DNA of 64,000 nt from a virus. The translations under genes were made by a program, and so were the position numbers. Of the stretch, positions 33,701 to 42,120 are shown in pieces. Position 1 is the first letter of the stretch, and the number at the start of each line of letters is the position of its first letter. Under the pieces are notes generated by a model, which was given only the letters and a program-made list of their open reading frames with translations, made no database searches and was not told the DNA's origin. The stretch is from IMG/VR virus record IMGVR_UViG_3300031741_000001, positions 1 to 64,000 of that record, one strand, 5' to 3'.

Positions 33701-34341
33701 TTTTTGATGATTCCATTTCTTTTAGTTTTTAGAATAGCTTTTTCAATTCTCTTTTTCATCTCGGGAGCTGATATGAAAACATTAAGCTTTTTGAACATAA
33801 CATTTTCATACTCCACTTTAGTCATATACCCCATATCTAGATAAAAACGATATCTATCATCGAACCATTCTAGAATTGAAACTATAGTGTTTTCAATGTC
33901 TAAAGACTTACCTTTTATCATCTGAGTAGGTCCATGAATCATTATCTCAGCCCACTCCCTTATTTCAATGCATTCTGGAGGGGCTTCAAGTAATATTAGT
34001 GATCCACATGATGCACAGAGTCCATTAGCTACAACTTTAAGCTTAGCCCTTGTTCTATGCATTGCAGAGGCTATCCCTATCCCACCGAAGACATCCCCTC
34101 CAGGAGTTTGGATTATTATATCTATCTCATCATCTTCAGTTGCCGATAATAGCTCGTCTATCGCTTTGACGTAGACATAATTAGATAAGACGTCGCTGGT
34201 AAGATATATCTGTATTTTAAAACCAGTTTCGGTTTTAGTTTTTGATATATTCAACGCGCTAGGGAAAACTGTCCCCATCACCATACCGTTCTCTGCTTCA
34301 ACTATATTTTCTTTAGTCATTGCAATGTGTTGGTTATTCAT
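33697..34341 (-). CDS. ClpP-like serine protease (S14)
   Basis: 214 residues from ATG 34341, with AAGGA eight bases upstream; the longer frame to 34392 would overlap the prohead protease gene by 41 nt and lacks a ribosome site. The S14 features are clear: QTPGGDVFGGIGIASAM, the nucleophile Ser111 in GLCASCGS, and His136 in IMIHGP. It sits between the S80 protease and a degenerate ClpP copy, before terminase. S14 proteins are used as head proteases in many phages, so a role in capsid maturation or scaffold removal is likely. Confidence 0.85.
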   Translation of the reverse strand: MNNQHIAMTKENIVEAENGMVMGTVFPSALNISKTKTETGFKIQIYLTSDVLSNYVYVKAIDELLSATEDDEIDIIIQTPGGDVFGGIGIASAMHRTRAKLKVVANGLCASCGSLILLEAPPECIEIREWAEIMIHGPTQMIKGKSLDIENTIVSILEWFDDRYRFYLDMGYMTKVEYENVMFKKLNVFISAPEMKKRIEKAILKTKRNGIIKK

Positions 34342-34351
34342 TGGGCATTCC

Positions 34352-35173
34352 TTAATTATAACATGAGTGAAAAATTGATTTGCGTTTTCCATCGGATGTT
34401 AGGATATGGTTTTTATTTTTAACACCACGATAACTATTTTCAATAATTATTTTATCCGTCCCCAACATCTCGAATAGCTCTTCCGACTGTAATGATTCAA
34501 ACCCGACAGCAGTTCTATAAAAATCATCTTCTCCAGTAAAGTCTTCAAATGGTATTGGGCATTCTAAACTTTCAGTAGCTCCCATGAATCTTTTAGAAGC
34601 TTCAGCAAAACCGCCTGATTCTACAGCGTCGAAAGTGATAAGAGCAATAACCTTCTTAGTCATTATTCCATTTACAAGAGTTGGTGGGTGAGTTAATGCT
34701 CTTAATGAAAAAGCAGTATTTCTTTTTGGATCTGCAAAAGAGTCAACTAATTCATCTTTATAAGGTCCGCAAGTTCCAATGTCTCCTTCTATCAGCAAAA
34801 GACCATCTTCAGTTTCTCTACTATTGACATGAGTAAAGAAATGGGATAATCTAGTTCTATCTATGAACGCGACTCTTTTAACTATCTCTCTAGGATTACC
34901 AGCGCAGAACGGATGTCCCCATTCTCCTTCTAGTCCTCCTTCAACTAACTTTTTATAGAAAGTTGTTTTGGGATTAGTCATCCCATTTACGAAACTCGTT
35001 TCATCATACTGGACATTATTCCTAGAAGGTTTTCTAAGAATAGCTAATGGAACTTTTTTAAATATTCCATCCTTATCTGGAGTAATTGTTTTTAAACTTT
35101 TACCGTCAATAGTATGCAGTGTCTGCATATTAAAAATTACATTTCCCATACTTTCAAGTGCTGGATTAGACAT
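34352..35173 (-). CDS. prohead maturation protease, S80 (T4 gp21-like)
   Basis: 273 residues. EGEWGHPFCAGNPREIVKRV matches GELNHP of T4 gp21, supplying the catalytic His. LIEGDIGTCGPYKDEL matches the following strand and turn. AFSLRALTHPP stands where T4 has GVSSRGL, supplying the Ser nucleophile. The N-terminus has A-L-E-S at 5-8 and the C-terminal part has SEE sites suited to self-processing. It should cleave head proteins at S/A/G-x-E, as phiKZ gp175 does. It is encoded among head genes, 10 nt before the ClpP-like gene. Confidence 0.85.
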   Translation of the reverse strand: MSNPALESMGNVIFNMQTLHTIDGKSLKTITPDKDGIFKKVPLAILRKPSRNNVQYDETSFVNGMTNPKTTFYKKLVEGGLEGEWGHPFCAGNPREIVKRVAFIDRTRLSHFFTHVNSRETEDGLLLIEGDIGTCGPYKDELVDSFADPKRNTAFSLRALTHPPTLVNGIMTKKVIALITFDAVESGGFAEASKRFMGATESLECPIPFEDFTGEDDFYRTAVGFESLQSEELFEMLGTDKIIIENSYRGVKNKNHILTSDGKRKSIFHSCYN

Positions 35174-35175
35174 AG

Positions 35176-36234
35176 TTAACCTTTCGAGTCGTATTTTGAA
35201 ATTAGAATCCCTTTTCCCCTTAAGAATAGAGGCTTTTTAAAATTAGTTATCTTTAAACTAAAAAACATTTTAGGAGTAAACGTTGCGGAACTCCTTTTCA
35301 TATTGGATAGTGATAATAGTCCATGACTTTGTAGAAGCATCGCTAGTAATTCTGAACAGAACACCTTATTAGGAGAAACTTTTCGATTTCCTAAAACTAT
35401 AGTATTTCCAAAGATAGCTCTAGTGAATTTTGTAAAACTAGCAAATTCAGCTCCTAAGTATTTCTTGATAAAGTCTTTAGTATCTTTATTCTTTTCACAA
35501 TTAAACATTTCTGGAGTAGAGCATCTTCTGACACATATGTATTTCTCGTTCAACCCGTATTTCAGAACTGAAGTTAATTTAACTCCATTATCCATAGTAG
35601 CATCGAACATCCATAATTTATTTTGATTCTTTACAACTATACCAACATGAGTGAATATAGATCTAGTTAAGAGTACGGTAAAAACATTAGCTAGTTTTTT
35701 AAACTTAGTAAATTCTGAAAAAATAATAATATCTCCCGCTTGCAGATCTAATTTAGAGACGACTGAAATACTTTCAGTAGAAACTCCAAAACATTCTTTA
35801 ATGATATCAGGAGAGATAGTATTGAAATTTAAAGACAATGTTTCGTCGGCTTCAATATCTCTAAGACTTTTTATTACATATCCGCTATCTTCTTTAAGTA
35901 TAGTAATATTACTATCGAAAGATTGTTCTACTATCTGAAAGAATAAATTATTCTCGTCTTTATTGATATAATTAAATATATGATTTTTCTGTACTTTATT
36001 TTTAATGAAAAATCTCTGTTGATCTTTAATAATATCTATCTCTAGATTTAAAGAATTTAGATTATTAGAAACACTCTTCAAATCTTTTAAACAATTATCA
36101 GCTAAGTCACACCTAGCCAGTTGTGAAAGGTTCTCTTCAGATGATATGAAATTCTCTAAAGATGGAGACATGCCCTCAGCCTTTACTTCCTCTATGAGTA
36201 AATTAATATTTTCTATATCCGTTACAAGACTCAT
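35176..36234 (-). CDS. permuted NlpC/P60-type cysteine hydrolase, probable virion protein
   Basis: 352 residues. From about 165 it follows the permuted papain fold of the YiiX/NlpC family: AGDIIIF, then FTHVGIVV with His196, WMFDAT, and VFCSELLAML with Cys293 as nucleophile. Such enzymes cut peptidoglycan peptides or acyl-amide bonds. The first 154 residues form a separate helical region ending at S-T-E-S (152-155). This is the same tetrapeptide as the proposed MCP site, so the enzyme may be matured by the S80 protease inside the head. GGGAAGG precedes the ATG. The substrate is inferred. Confidence 0.7.
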   Translation of the reverse strand: MSLVTDIENINLLIEEVKAEGMSPSLENFISSEENLSQLARCDLADNCLKDLKSVSNNLNSLNLEIDIIKDQQRFFIKNKVQKNHIFNYINKDENNLFFQIVEQSFDSNITILKEDSGYVIKSLRDIEADETLSLNFNTISPDIIKECFGVSTESISVVSKLDLQAGDIIIFSEFTKFKKLANVFTVLLTRSIFTHVGIVVKNQNKLWMFDATMDNGVKLTSVLKYGLNEKYICVRRCSTPEMFNCEKNKDTKDFIKKYLGAEFASFTKFTRAIFGNTIVLGNRKVSPNKVFCSELLAMLLQSHGLLSLSNMKRSSATFTPKMFFSLKITNFKKPLFLRGKGILISKYDSKG

Positions 36235-36245
36235 GAACCTTCCCT

Positions 36246-37022
36246 TTATTTAAATTTTAAATATCCGTTATCTTTAAGAAAAGCTTTAAAGAATTTATGA
36301 ACTTCAAAAAGGAATTTACCGAAGTCTATCATTCTTTGTGCAACTTCTTGAGTTAATAAGCACATTAGTTTAAATTCTTCTTCTCTATTCTTACGCTCAT
36401 CTCCTTTTGATCCATCTATCATCTTTTTTATTTTTAAAAGATTGATTTGATTAGCAGTTGCTATTTTCATGTTATCTAAGAGATCATATTTCCGCCCTCC
36501 GTAAACTTCGATGAAGTCTAGATATGCGGAACCGTATCCTAAAGTTTTAAGCGTTTTAAAATAAGCTATGTCTTTATTCAAAGGTTGTAGCTTAATAGGC
36601 TTTCCGTAAGCAACTTTAAGATTGACTTTCTTTAATCTTTTATTAAGCTCATCTGTTGGGTTAACTGTAAAGATAAAATCTTCTCGTTTATATCCAAAAA
36701 CTTTTAAAGCACTGTTATATGCATGCATACTATCTTTAAGTAGCTGAGCCGTGAAAGGTCCCTGTTTAAAATCTAATTTTAAATCCATAAACTCATTTGC
36801 TAGTTTAGTTTCTTCTCCTTTAAATTTAGGAACTTCTTTTTCTGAATTGATTACCTGCTTATTCATAATACTAAAAACAAGAGCAGCATATTTCCCATAG
36901 TCATCTAACCAGACATTATAGTTTTTCCACATAATGTCGGAGCTTTCACCTATTGAGATATTAGGAACTGTTGGATATCCGAAAACTTCCATAGATGTAT
37001 TTTTTATATTTAAAATATTCAT
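36246..37022 (-). CDS. candidate inner-head protein with MNIL propeptide
   Basis: 258 residues starting MNILNIKNTSMEVFG. The S-M-E at 10-12 fits the S-x-E protease rule and matches SME/AME sites in the 48025 and 48839 genes. The body is helical; TLGYGSAYLDF near residue 165 may correspond to the GW/GY motif of the duplicated family at 42121-49567. The C-terminus is basic and aromatic. It lies in the head operon, overlapping the acetyltransferase gene by four bases. Injection with DNA is inference. Confidence 0.55.
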   Translation of the reverse strand: MNILNIKNTSMEVFGYPTVPNISIGESSDIMWKNYNVWLDDYGKYAALVFSIMNKQVINSEKEVPKFKGEETKLANEFMDLKLDFKQGPFTAQLLKDSMHAYNSALKVFGYKREDFIFTVNPTDELNKRLKKVNLKVAYGKPIKLQPLNKDIAYFKTLKTLGYGSAYLDFIEVYGGRKYDLLDNMKIATANQINLLKIKKMIDGSKGDERKNREEEFKLMCLLTQEVAQRMIDFGKFLFEVHKFFKAFLKDNGYLKFK

Positions 37023-37510
37023 ATAGTTTTCCCCATCATATAATCTATAGGCTTAAATCCCATTTTCGTGTAAGCTGCGACTGCTTGTCTATTTTTAACT
37101 ATAACTCCTAAAATAACCATATCCACTTTTGGGTATTGTTTCTTATAAAGCTTCAAAGCTTTATCCATCAGCAACGGTCCAAGCCCTTGATTTCTAAAAT
37201 CCTTATCCACAACAAGACTAGATACGTAAACGCAATCCCTATAATCGGATGGACCTAATAATACAAATCCTATTAATTCATTTTTATTAAATAGAAGAAA
37301 GACTTTTTTACCTTTCCTCATCCAGTGTAAAACTTCTTTGTCGGTATCTAGAATGCTTAAGTTTGAAGGCATTCTATCTCTATATAAAGTAATTTCTTCT
37401 CTATGGTGAGCATCTAACTGTTCGTCTAACTCCATTATACGTTCTGAAAATTCTCCAATCCGATTCTGCTTCAACTCACTTACTGTTATTTTAGGTTTTA
37501 AAATATTCAT
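37019..37510 (-). CDS. GNAT-family acetyltransferase
   Basis: 163 residues. Motif A is intact (VDKDFRNQGLGPLLMDKAL, with the RxxGxG acetyl-CoA loop). It follows strand VYVSSLVV and precedes the motif B region NRQAVAAYTKMGFKPIDYMM. It transfers an acyl group from acetyl-CoA to an unknown target. Unusually, it is embedded between virion genes and begins MNILKPK, like the inner-head group, so it might be packaged and injected. No clear S-x-E site follows, which weakens that idea. Confidence 0.8.
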   Translation of the reverse strand: MNILKPKITVSELKQNRIGEFSERIMELDEQLDAHHREEITLYRDRMPSNLSILDTDKEVLHWMRKGKKVFLLFNKNELIGFVLLGPSDYRDCVYVSSLVVDKDFRNQGLGPLLMDKALKLYKKQYPKVDMVILGVIVKNRQAVAAYTKMGFKPIDYMMGKTI

Positions 37511-37511
37511 A

Positions 37512-38204
37512 TTACATCCTCAATAGATTTTCTATCTCAGCTAGATTTTTATTATCTTGCACTAGTGAGGCGTTTATTCCATTAGCAAAATAAGTACCTA
37601 TCAATCTACTACTTGTCGATACGCTAGCATGACTAACGTCACTTAAAGGTATTTGTAATTCCCTACCTTCCATTGCAGTGTGCCTATATTGAATGGTCGG
37701 ACTACCTTGTTTTCTACTAAGATGAGCAATCAATATTTCAAAGATAGAATGATCTACATTAAAGTTAATTCCTGTATGTCTACTTACCTTATCGAACATG
37801 AATGCTTTATCGTCATATGTAATGAATGAAGGAGTTTTTGTAGAATTGATATATTCATAGAAAACTACCCATCCGATTCCTGCCATTTGAATTAACTCAG
37901 TAGTCTCAATAAAAGCATTTCCCTTTTTAAGAGTAAGTAAAATATATTTTTCTTCGTCTTTATTAATTTCTTCTATTTCCGTAGATTCCATTACTATAAT
38001 TCTAGGAAGGAAAAACCCACTCTTATAAGTCTTACCTTTGTCTATAACTTCCAATTCAAAAATAGCTAAAGTGCTAATCTTATCGGATATCTTTAAACAT
38101 GCAAAATTCTTAAATCTTTTAGCTATGTATACTTTAAGAGTCTCGCCTATGAAGATAACTTTAGATCCTTCTTTTTTAAAAAACTGTTTAACCTCACTGT
38201 TCAT
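37512..38204 (-). CDS. hypothetical protein in head operon
   Basis: 230 residues, beta-rich, with no recognised family. The N-terminal half alternates Lys-rich and hydrophobic strands; the C-terminal half has SHASVSTSSRLIGTYFANG, then a helical end. GGAGGTTTA precedes the ATG, and the gene overlaps its upstream neighbour by 11 nt. Position between two virion-like genes suggests a head or neck protein. Confidence 0.65.
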   Translation of the reverse strand: MNSEVKQFFKKEGSKVIFIGETLKVYIAKRFKNFACLKISDKISTLAIFELEVIDKGKTYKSGFFLPRIIVMESTEIEEINKDEEKYILLTLKKGNAFIETTELIQMAGIGWVVFYEYINSTKTPSFITYDDKAFMFDKVSRHTGINFNVDHSIFEILIAHLSRKQGSPTIQYRHTAMEGRELQIPLSDVSHASVSTSSRLIGTYFANGINASLVQDNKNLAEIENLLRM

Positions 38205-39585
38205 TTAAACCTCCAACGATAACTGGGGTGATTATATTAGGAGATGCTCCGTATATTACCATTAATGAAATCTGATAATTATTAAAGTTATCATACACCT
38301 CATTAAAATTACGATAAGCAACATCTAGATAGTTGTTTTCTAAATCATCTAAAATCTTGTAGCTTGTTTTTAAAAATCCAGTACTTGGAATAGGCGTCTC
38401 GCTACTATTAAGAATATTATTTCCAAGATACGGTAAATCCATAATGGCTCTAGTCTTATCTGGATATATCAGTCTTAAATAATCTATAATTTCTTTAGTT
38501 GTTTCTTGAACTAAAAGACCACCTAGGTCCTTTGGAAAAAGAATATCATTTACGTTTATCTTTCCGTGACTAGAGTAGAACATTGGTCTCAGATGAGAGT
38601 TCTTTACTAAAATAATATAATTTTCGAAATTAACCGGATCCGAAATACTTTTACCATATTCCTCTATGGTTTTAGAAGATACTATATTTGAATTATATTC
38701 AAAGTCTGATAAAATAATATCGTTACTCATTAGTATTTTCTCTAACCCTATATTATCTAGATCTACTTCTATAGTCGAAGTATTAGGCATATTGTAATCT
38801 TTAGAGAAAAACATTCTACCAGCTATCACTACTATTGGAGTAGCGTCCCCTATATCTTTAGGCATGACAGCAGATATTCTATTTTTGGTTACTGTGTTCT
38901 TACAGTCGCTAAATCTAATGGTAGTCATCCCACCAACGTTTGAAAAATCAACTAGTAATAGATTTAGATTTCTATTTGCTGTAGTTGTTAGATATCGTGT
39001 AGTGTCTTTAGCCCAGAGCTCGTTATCAAAAACCATAGGGTATCCAACTACTCCATTAATTATAGGAATAGTATTTTCAAATGAAATCTCGTCTGCTGTT
39101 TGAGAGAAAAAGATATCGGTAAGCATATATTTTAAATTTGGATTATTTTTAACTGTAGGGTTTGATGTTATAGAATATCCGCATGTGATACTCTGAGAAT
39201 TCTCTACTGATATTATTTCAGGAGTTTTCTGTATTATTGAAGAGAATGGTAGGGGAACGTATAACAATTTCCCATTCTGATTATCCAACATCGTGATAGG
39301 AGTAAATGTTTGAACTGTATAAGTTAGTATATCAATATCTGTAATTTTAGTTATAAATTCTATCCATGTTAATGAACCAGATGTACTATTCGGTTCTCTT
39401 AACATTAAAGTTAAATTTAAAAAAACATTCTTGGCGGTGCTCCCGTTGGTAATACAAACTACAAACTTCTGATTAAATCCGACAGTCGATAATATCGAGT
39501 CTAGCGATAAAGTGTTCGATGAGAATGCTAATATATCAGTATCTGTTATTTTAAGTGTGTATAAAAAGGCGTTATTGTTTTTCAT
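38194..39585 (-). CDS. virion structural protein candidate, first gene of head operon
   Basis: 463 residues of mostly beta structure rich in Thr, Ser, Asn and Ile. A short EEYGKSI block near residue 300 resembles EEYGKTI in the 887-codon gene at 45332, so the two may share a domain. It follows the promoter motif GAAACATTATATATAAG (39600-39616) and is the first gene of the leftward operon that continues to terminase. It is probably an external or tail-associated protein. No enzyme motif is visible. Confidence 0.55.
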   Translation of the reverse strand: MKNNNAFLYTLKITDTDILAFSSNTLSLDSILSTVGFNQKFVVCITNGSTAKNVFLNLTLMLREPNSTSGSLTWIEFITKITDIDILTYTVQTFTPITMLDNQNGKLLYVPLPFSSIIQKTPEIISVENSQSITCGYSITSNPTVKNNPNLKYMLTDIFFSQTADEISFENTIPIINGVVGYPMVFDNELWAKDTTRYLTTTANRNLNLLLVDFSNVGGMTTIRFSDCKNTVTKNRISAVMPKDIGDATPIVVIAGRMFFSKDYNMPNTSTIEVDLDNIGLEKILMSNDIILSDFEYNSNIVSSKTIEEYGKSISDPVNFENYIILVKNSHLRPMFYSSHGKINVNDILFPKDLGGLLVQETTKEIIDYLRLIYPDKTRAIMDLPYLGNNILNSSETPIPSTGFLKTSYKILDDLENNYLDVAYRNFNEVYDNFNNYQISLMVIYGASPNIITPVIVGGLNEQ

Positions 39586-39599
39586 AAGTATCTCCTATT

Positions 39600-39616
39600 C
39601 TTATATATAATGTTTC
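39600..39616 (-). promoter_or_regulatory. late-type promoter motif for the head operon
   Basis: The minus strand reads GAAACATTATATATAAG, 14 nt before ATG 39585, and follows at once after the terminator at 39638-39669. It differs from the consensus by A for C in the ATTC core. Confidence 0.5.
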
Positions 39617-39637
39617 CAAATAAAAAGAAAAAGAAAA

Positions 39638-39669
39638 ACACTAGGTGGAGTCGGAACTCCACCTAGTGT
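39638..39669 (-). terminator. terminator after the repeat-protein gene
   Basis: ACACTAGGTGGAGT pairs perfectly with 39656-39669 around CGGA. The A-rich tract at 39621-39637 gives a T-rich tail on the minus strand. It isolates the repeat-protein gene as a single transcription unit. Confidence 0.9.
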
Positions 39670-39699
39670 ATTAAGCATAGATTATTTTAAAGATTTTAC

Positions 39700-40380
39700 T
39701 TAGAAACGTTTTCCTAACATAGATCTACGTTCGTCAGCTCTGTCTTTAGCAGATTGTTTTTTATAAGCTTCATGTCCGTAGTCATGACCCTTCATACTGC
39801 GTGATTCGTCAGCTCTTGATTTTGCAGACTGTTTCTTCATGTCAGCATAACCTTCTTTTCCATAATACTTATCAAGACCGCGAGCATCATCTTCACGAGC
39901 TTTAGCACTTTCATTATATTTCTTTTCGTGAGCATAATCATCTCCGCGCATTCCACGTGATTCATCAGCTCTTGATTTTGCAGACTGTTTCTTCATGTCA
40001 GCATAACCTTCATGCCCGAAATGTTTTCCGATCATTGATTTACGCTCGTCGGCTCTATCAGCAGCTGACTGTTTTTTCCAACCGGAAGCTTCATGTCCGT
40101 AGTCGTGACCCTTCATACTGCGTGATTCGTCAGATCTGTCTTTAGATGTCTGAGCATATTTTTTCTTTTCAAGAGCTAAAAGAACTTCTTCAAGAGATAT
40201 TAAAGCATCTTCTCTACAGTTAAGATCTACTACATCACGAAGAACTTCGTCTTCAACGATAAAATTTCTAATAGTTTCAGATAGACCGTGCTGGTCAACC
40301 ATGTCGAAAATATTACAGATGATATCTGTCTGTGAATCTAGATCTGCGCTTCCGTTACTTTCTGTGCCGATGTTAAACAT
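39700..40380 (-). CDS. repeat protein with six charged ~26-residue repeats
   Basis: 226 residues. Residues 1-75 are an acidic helical domain that begins MFNIGTES (a G-T-E site at 5-7). Residues 77-226 are six imperfect repeats of about 25-28 residues, built on QSAKSRADESRSMKGHDYGH followed by a short Tyr/Lys linker. The repeats mix Arg/Lys with Asp/Glu and are probably helical or disordered. The gene is a single unit between its own promoter-like ATATATTATATAAG and a strong terminator, implying high expression. DNA condensation in the head is a possible role; no known family. Confidence 0.75.
   Translation of the reverse strand: MFNIGTESNGSADLDSQTDIICNIFDMVDQHGLSETIRNFIVEDEVLRDVVDLNCREDALISLEEVLLALEKKKYAQTSKDRSDESRSMKGHDYGHEASGWKKQSAADRADERKSMIGKHFGHEGYADMKKQSAKSRADESRGMRGDDYAHEKKYNESAKAREDDARGLDKYYGKEGYADMKKQSAKSRADESRSMKGHDYGHEAYKKQSAKDRADERRSMLGKRF
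39703..40152 (-). repeat. in-gene tandem repeats (six units, ~75-84 nt)
   Basis: These are the DNA of the six repeats in the preceding entry. Two units (39725-39830 and 39925-40010 region) are nearly identical at the base level, including GACTGTTTCTTCATGTCAGC, which indicates recent duplication or gene conversion. Confidence 0.75.
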
Positions 40381-40473
40381 GTTGTTCGTCTTTCTTTGTT
40401 TGTTTTTATTACTTAGGAAATTTATTAAATAGATATATTATTAGCTTATATAATATATTTAATTTTTTTTTAA

Positions 40474-42117
40474 TTACTGATGTGCTTTTTGTACAATTAA
40501 AACTGGAACAGCATAAATTATTTCATATTGGGTAGCTGTTTTAAACAAAAACTCTACTAGAACTGTTTTATTGGAGTAGAGAGTGGGAGTAGCTAAATTA
40601 AATAGAGCATTGTATTTAGAAACTTCTATAGGTGAGGTTATTAAAATCTTTCCTGTTGTAGCATCTCTCAGTACAAAATGAGTAGGCACCTGCGGTACGG
40701 TATCGATAGCGGCAACGTATGGTGGGGATGCTTGAGAGTAGAAATTAAAAAGGAAACTTTTTTCTGAGAAAAGATTAGAGGATATATAATATTGTTTTAA
40801 TATCGCGTCATAGAATACCGTTGGTCTAACAAAAGCACCGTAACTTCGTCCATATATTAATTCGTCAGTAGAAGCGTCTGCTAATAAATAAGGCATATCC
40901 GCTACTGGTAAATCTAAATGAATCGAGAATGCCTGAGTGAAGTTTGGATTACCTGAGACAAACGATTTAGTAGTTATCTCTAAGTTCTGCCATACGCCCA
41001 ACGAAGCTCCGTTGAATTTAGTAGCTCCAAAAGTAATATCGGAACTAGGGATTATTTTCATCGCTTTTTCATTTTGAGAATATCCCGCATATCCTAGAGT
41101 CCAAGATTTAGAAATGCCATCATAGGTTGGTATTATTGAAATCTTAGAATAATCAAGTAATGGTGTTGGTAGTATTTTAATAGTTTTTTCAAAAACTAGA
41201 ACCCTATTAACGTTCTCGTCAAAGATACTACATATTGAATTATCGGATAAGAAGTATTTAATCATTATCTTAAAATCAACATTAGGTGTATCTGTAGATA
41301 CATCTTCAAGACCGTAAATAAAACAAGTCTTTCCATCTATCGGAACAAGTTGTTCTGAACCATCTTGGAAAATAAGCTTAGGCCAGAAGGTCAAAGCTGT
41401 TACATTCTGATTAAGATATAGAGCCCAATCAGAACCCGTAATTTGATTAGCAGTAGCGACGAAACCCGTAATAGGATTAGACGTATCCTGAAAATCTGTA
41501 AGTATAAGAGCTTTTCTTGAAATTAAGCGATACTCGGATATCTGCATTCCAGCAGCGTCATATAGTTCTAAGTAAACAGTATTACCTGGGTCCATAGGGT
41601 ATGCGGTATAGCAATTTAAGCATCTGCTAATATTAGCTACTCCAGTAGGGACTATCGGTACTAGACTCCCCTCTACCTTTCCTTGACTATCCACATAGAT
41701 ACTTATAGGGACTTTTGTACCATCCGTTGTCGTGACGACTAATTGATAATTAGCAGCATCCCCGCCGTCGAATGTTATTTTTTCATCAACTACTAATCTA
41801 GTTCTAGTTTGTCTAGTATCATAGAAAAGCATACATATTTGATTTCCATATCCGGATACTATAGGACCACCTTTTGAAACAACGCCGATAGGTTCAATAT
41901 CAGATTCGAAGGTTACTGGATTAACAGCTACTACAACGTACAACATTTTACTATTAACATCAATAGTCTCAATTATCAACGAATCTACTGCTGGTATAAA
42001 ATACCCTTTTATCGACGGTCCATTATTAGGATTGAAAATCTTCTCTAAAGGATAAACTTGAGGGAGATCATATCCTATAAGTTTTATACTCTCACTTCCT
42101 AGCTTTTCTTCTTTCAT
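40474..42117 (-). CDS. large beta-rich virion protein candidate
   Basis: 547 residues, beta-rich, Thr/Val/Asp-rich, resembling strings of Ig-like or jelly-roll domains found in tail fibre and capsid decoration proteins. No catalytic motif is visible. GAAGGTTTAAATT precedes the ATG, and the gene follows the inner-head-like gene at 42121 by 3 nt. It is the last gene of the cluster transcribed from 50567. The exact place in the virion is unknown. Confidence 0.55.
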   Translation of the reverse strand: MKEEKLGSESIKLIGYDLPQVYPLEKIFNPNNGPSIKGYFIPAVDSLIIETIDVNSKMLYVVVAVNPVTFESDIEPIGVVSKGGPIVSGYGNQICMLFYDTRQTRTRLVVDEKITFDGGDAANYQLVVTTTDGTKVPISIYVDSQGKVEGSLVPIVPTGVANISRCLNCYTAYPMDPGNTVYLELYDAAGMQISEYRLISRKALILTDFQDTSNPITGFVATANQITGSDWALYLNQNVTALTFWPKLIFQDGSEQLVPIDGKTCFIYGLEDVSTDTPNVDFKIMIKYFLSDNSICSIFDENVNRVLVFEKTIKILPTPLLDYSKISIIPTYDGISKSWTLGYAGYSQNEKAMKIIPSSDITFGATKFNGASLGVWQNLEITTKSFVSGNPNFTQAFSIHLDLPVADMPYLLADASTDELIYGRSYGAFVRPTVFYDAILKQYYISSNLFSEKSFLFNFYSQASPPYVAAIDTVPQVPTHFVLRDATTGKILITSPIEVSKYNALFNLATPTLYSNKTVLVEFLFKTATQYEIIYAVPVLIVQKAHQ

Positions 42118-42120
42118 AAT

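Noticed and set aside
33252-33707. 151-codon plus-strand ORF
   Set aside because: Shadow of the ClpP-fold gene; no ribosome site and no sensible protein pattern.
34342-34392. Upstream start for the ClpP-like protease gene
   Set aside because: The longer frame overlaps the protease gene by 41 nt and lacks a ribosome site, while ATG 34341 has AAGGA at proper spacing.
39703-40152. CRISPR-like array in the repeat-protein gene
   Set aside because: Repeats are in frame, imperfect and contiguous with no unique spacers; they encode a repetitive protein.
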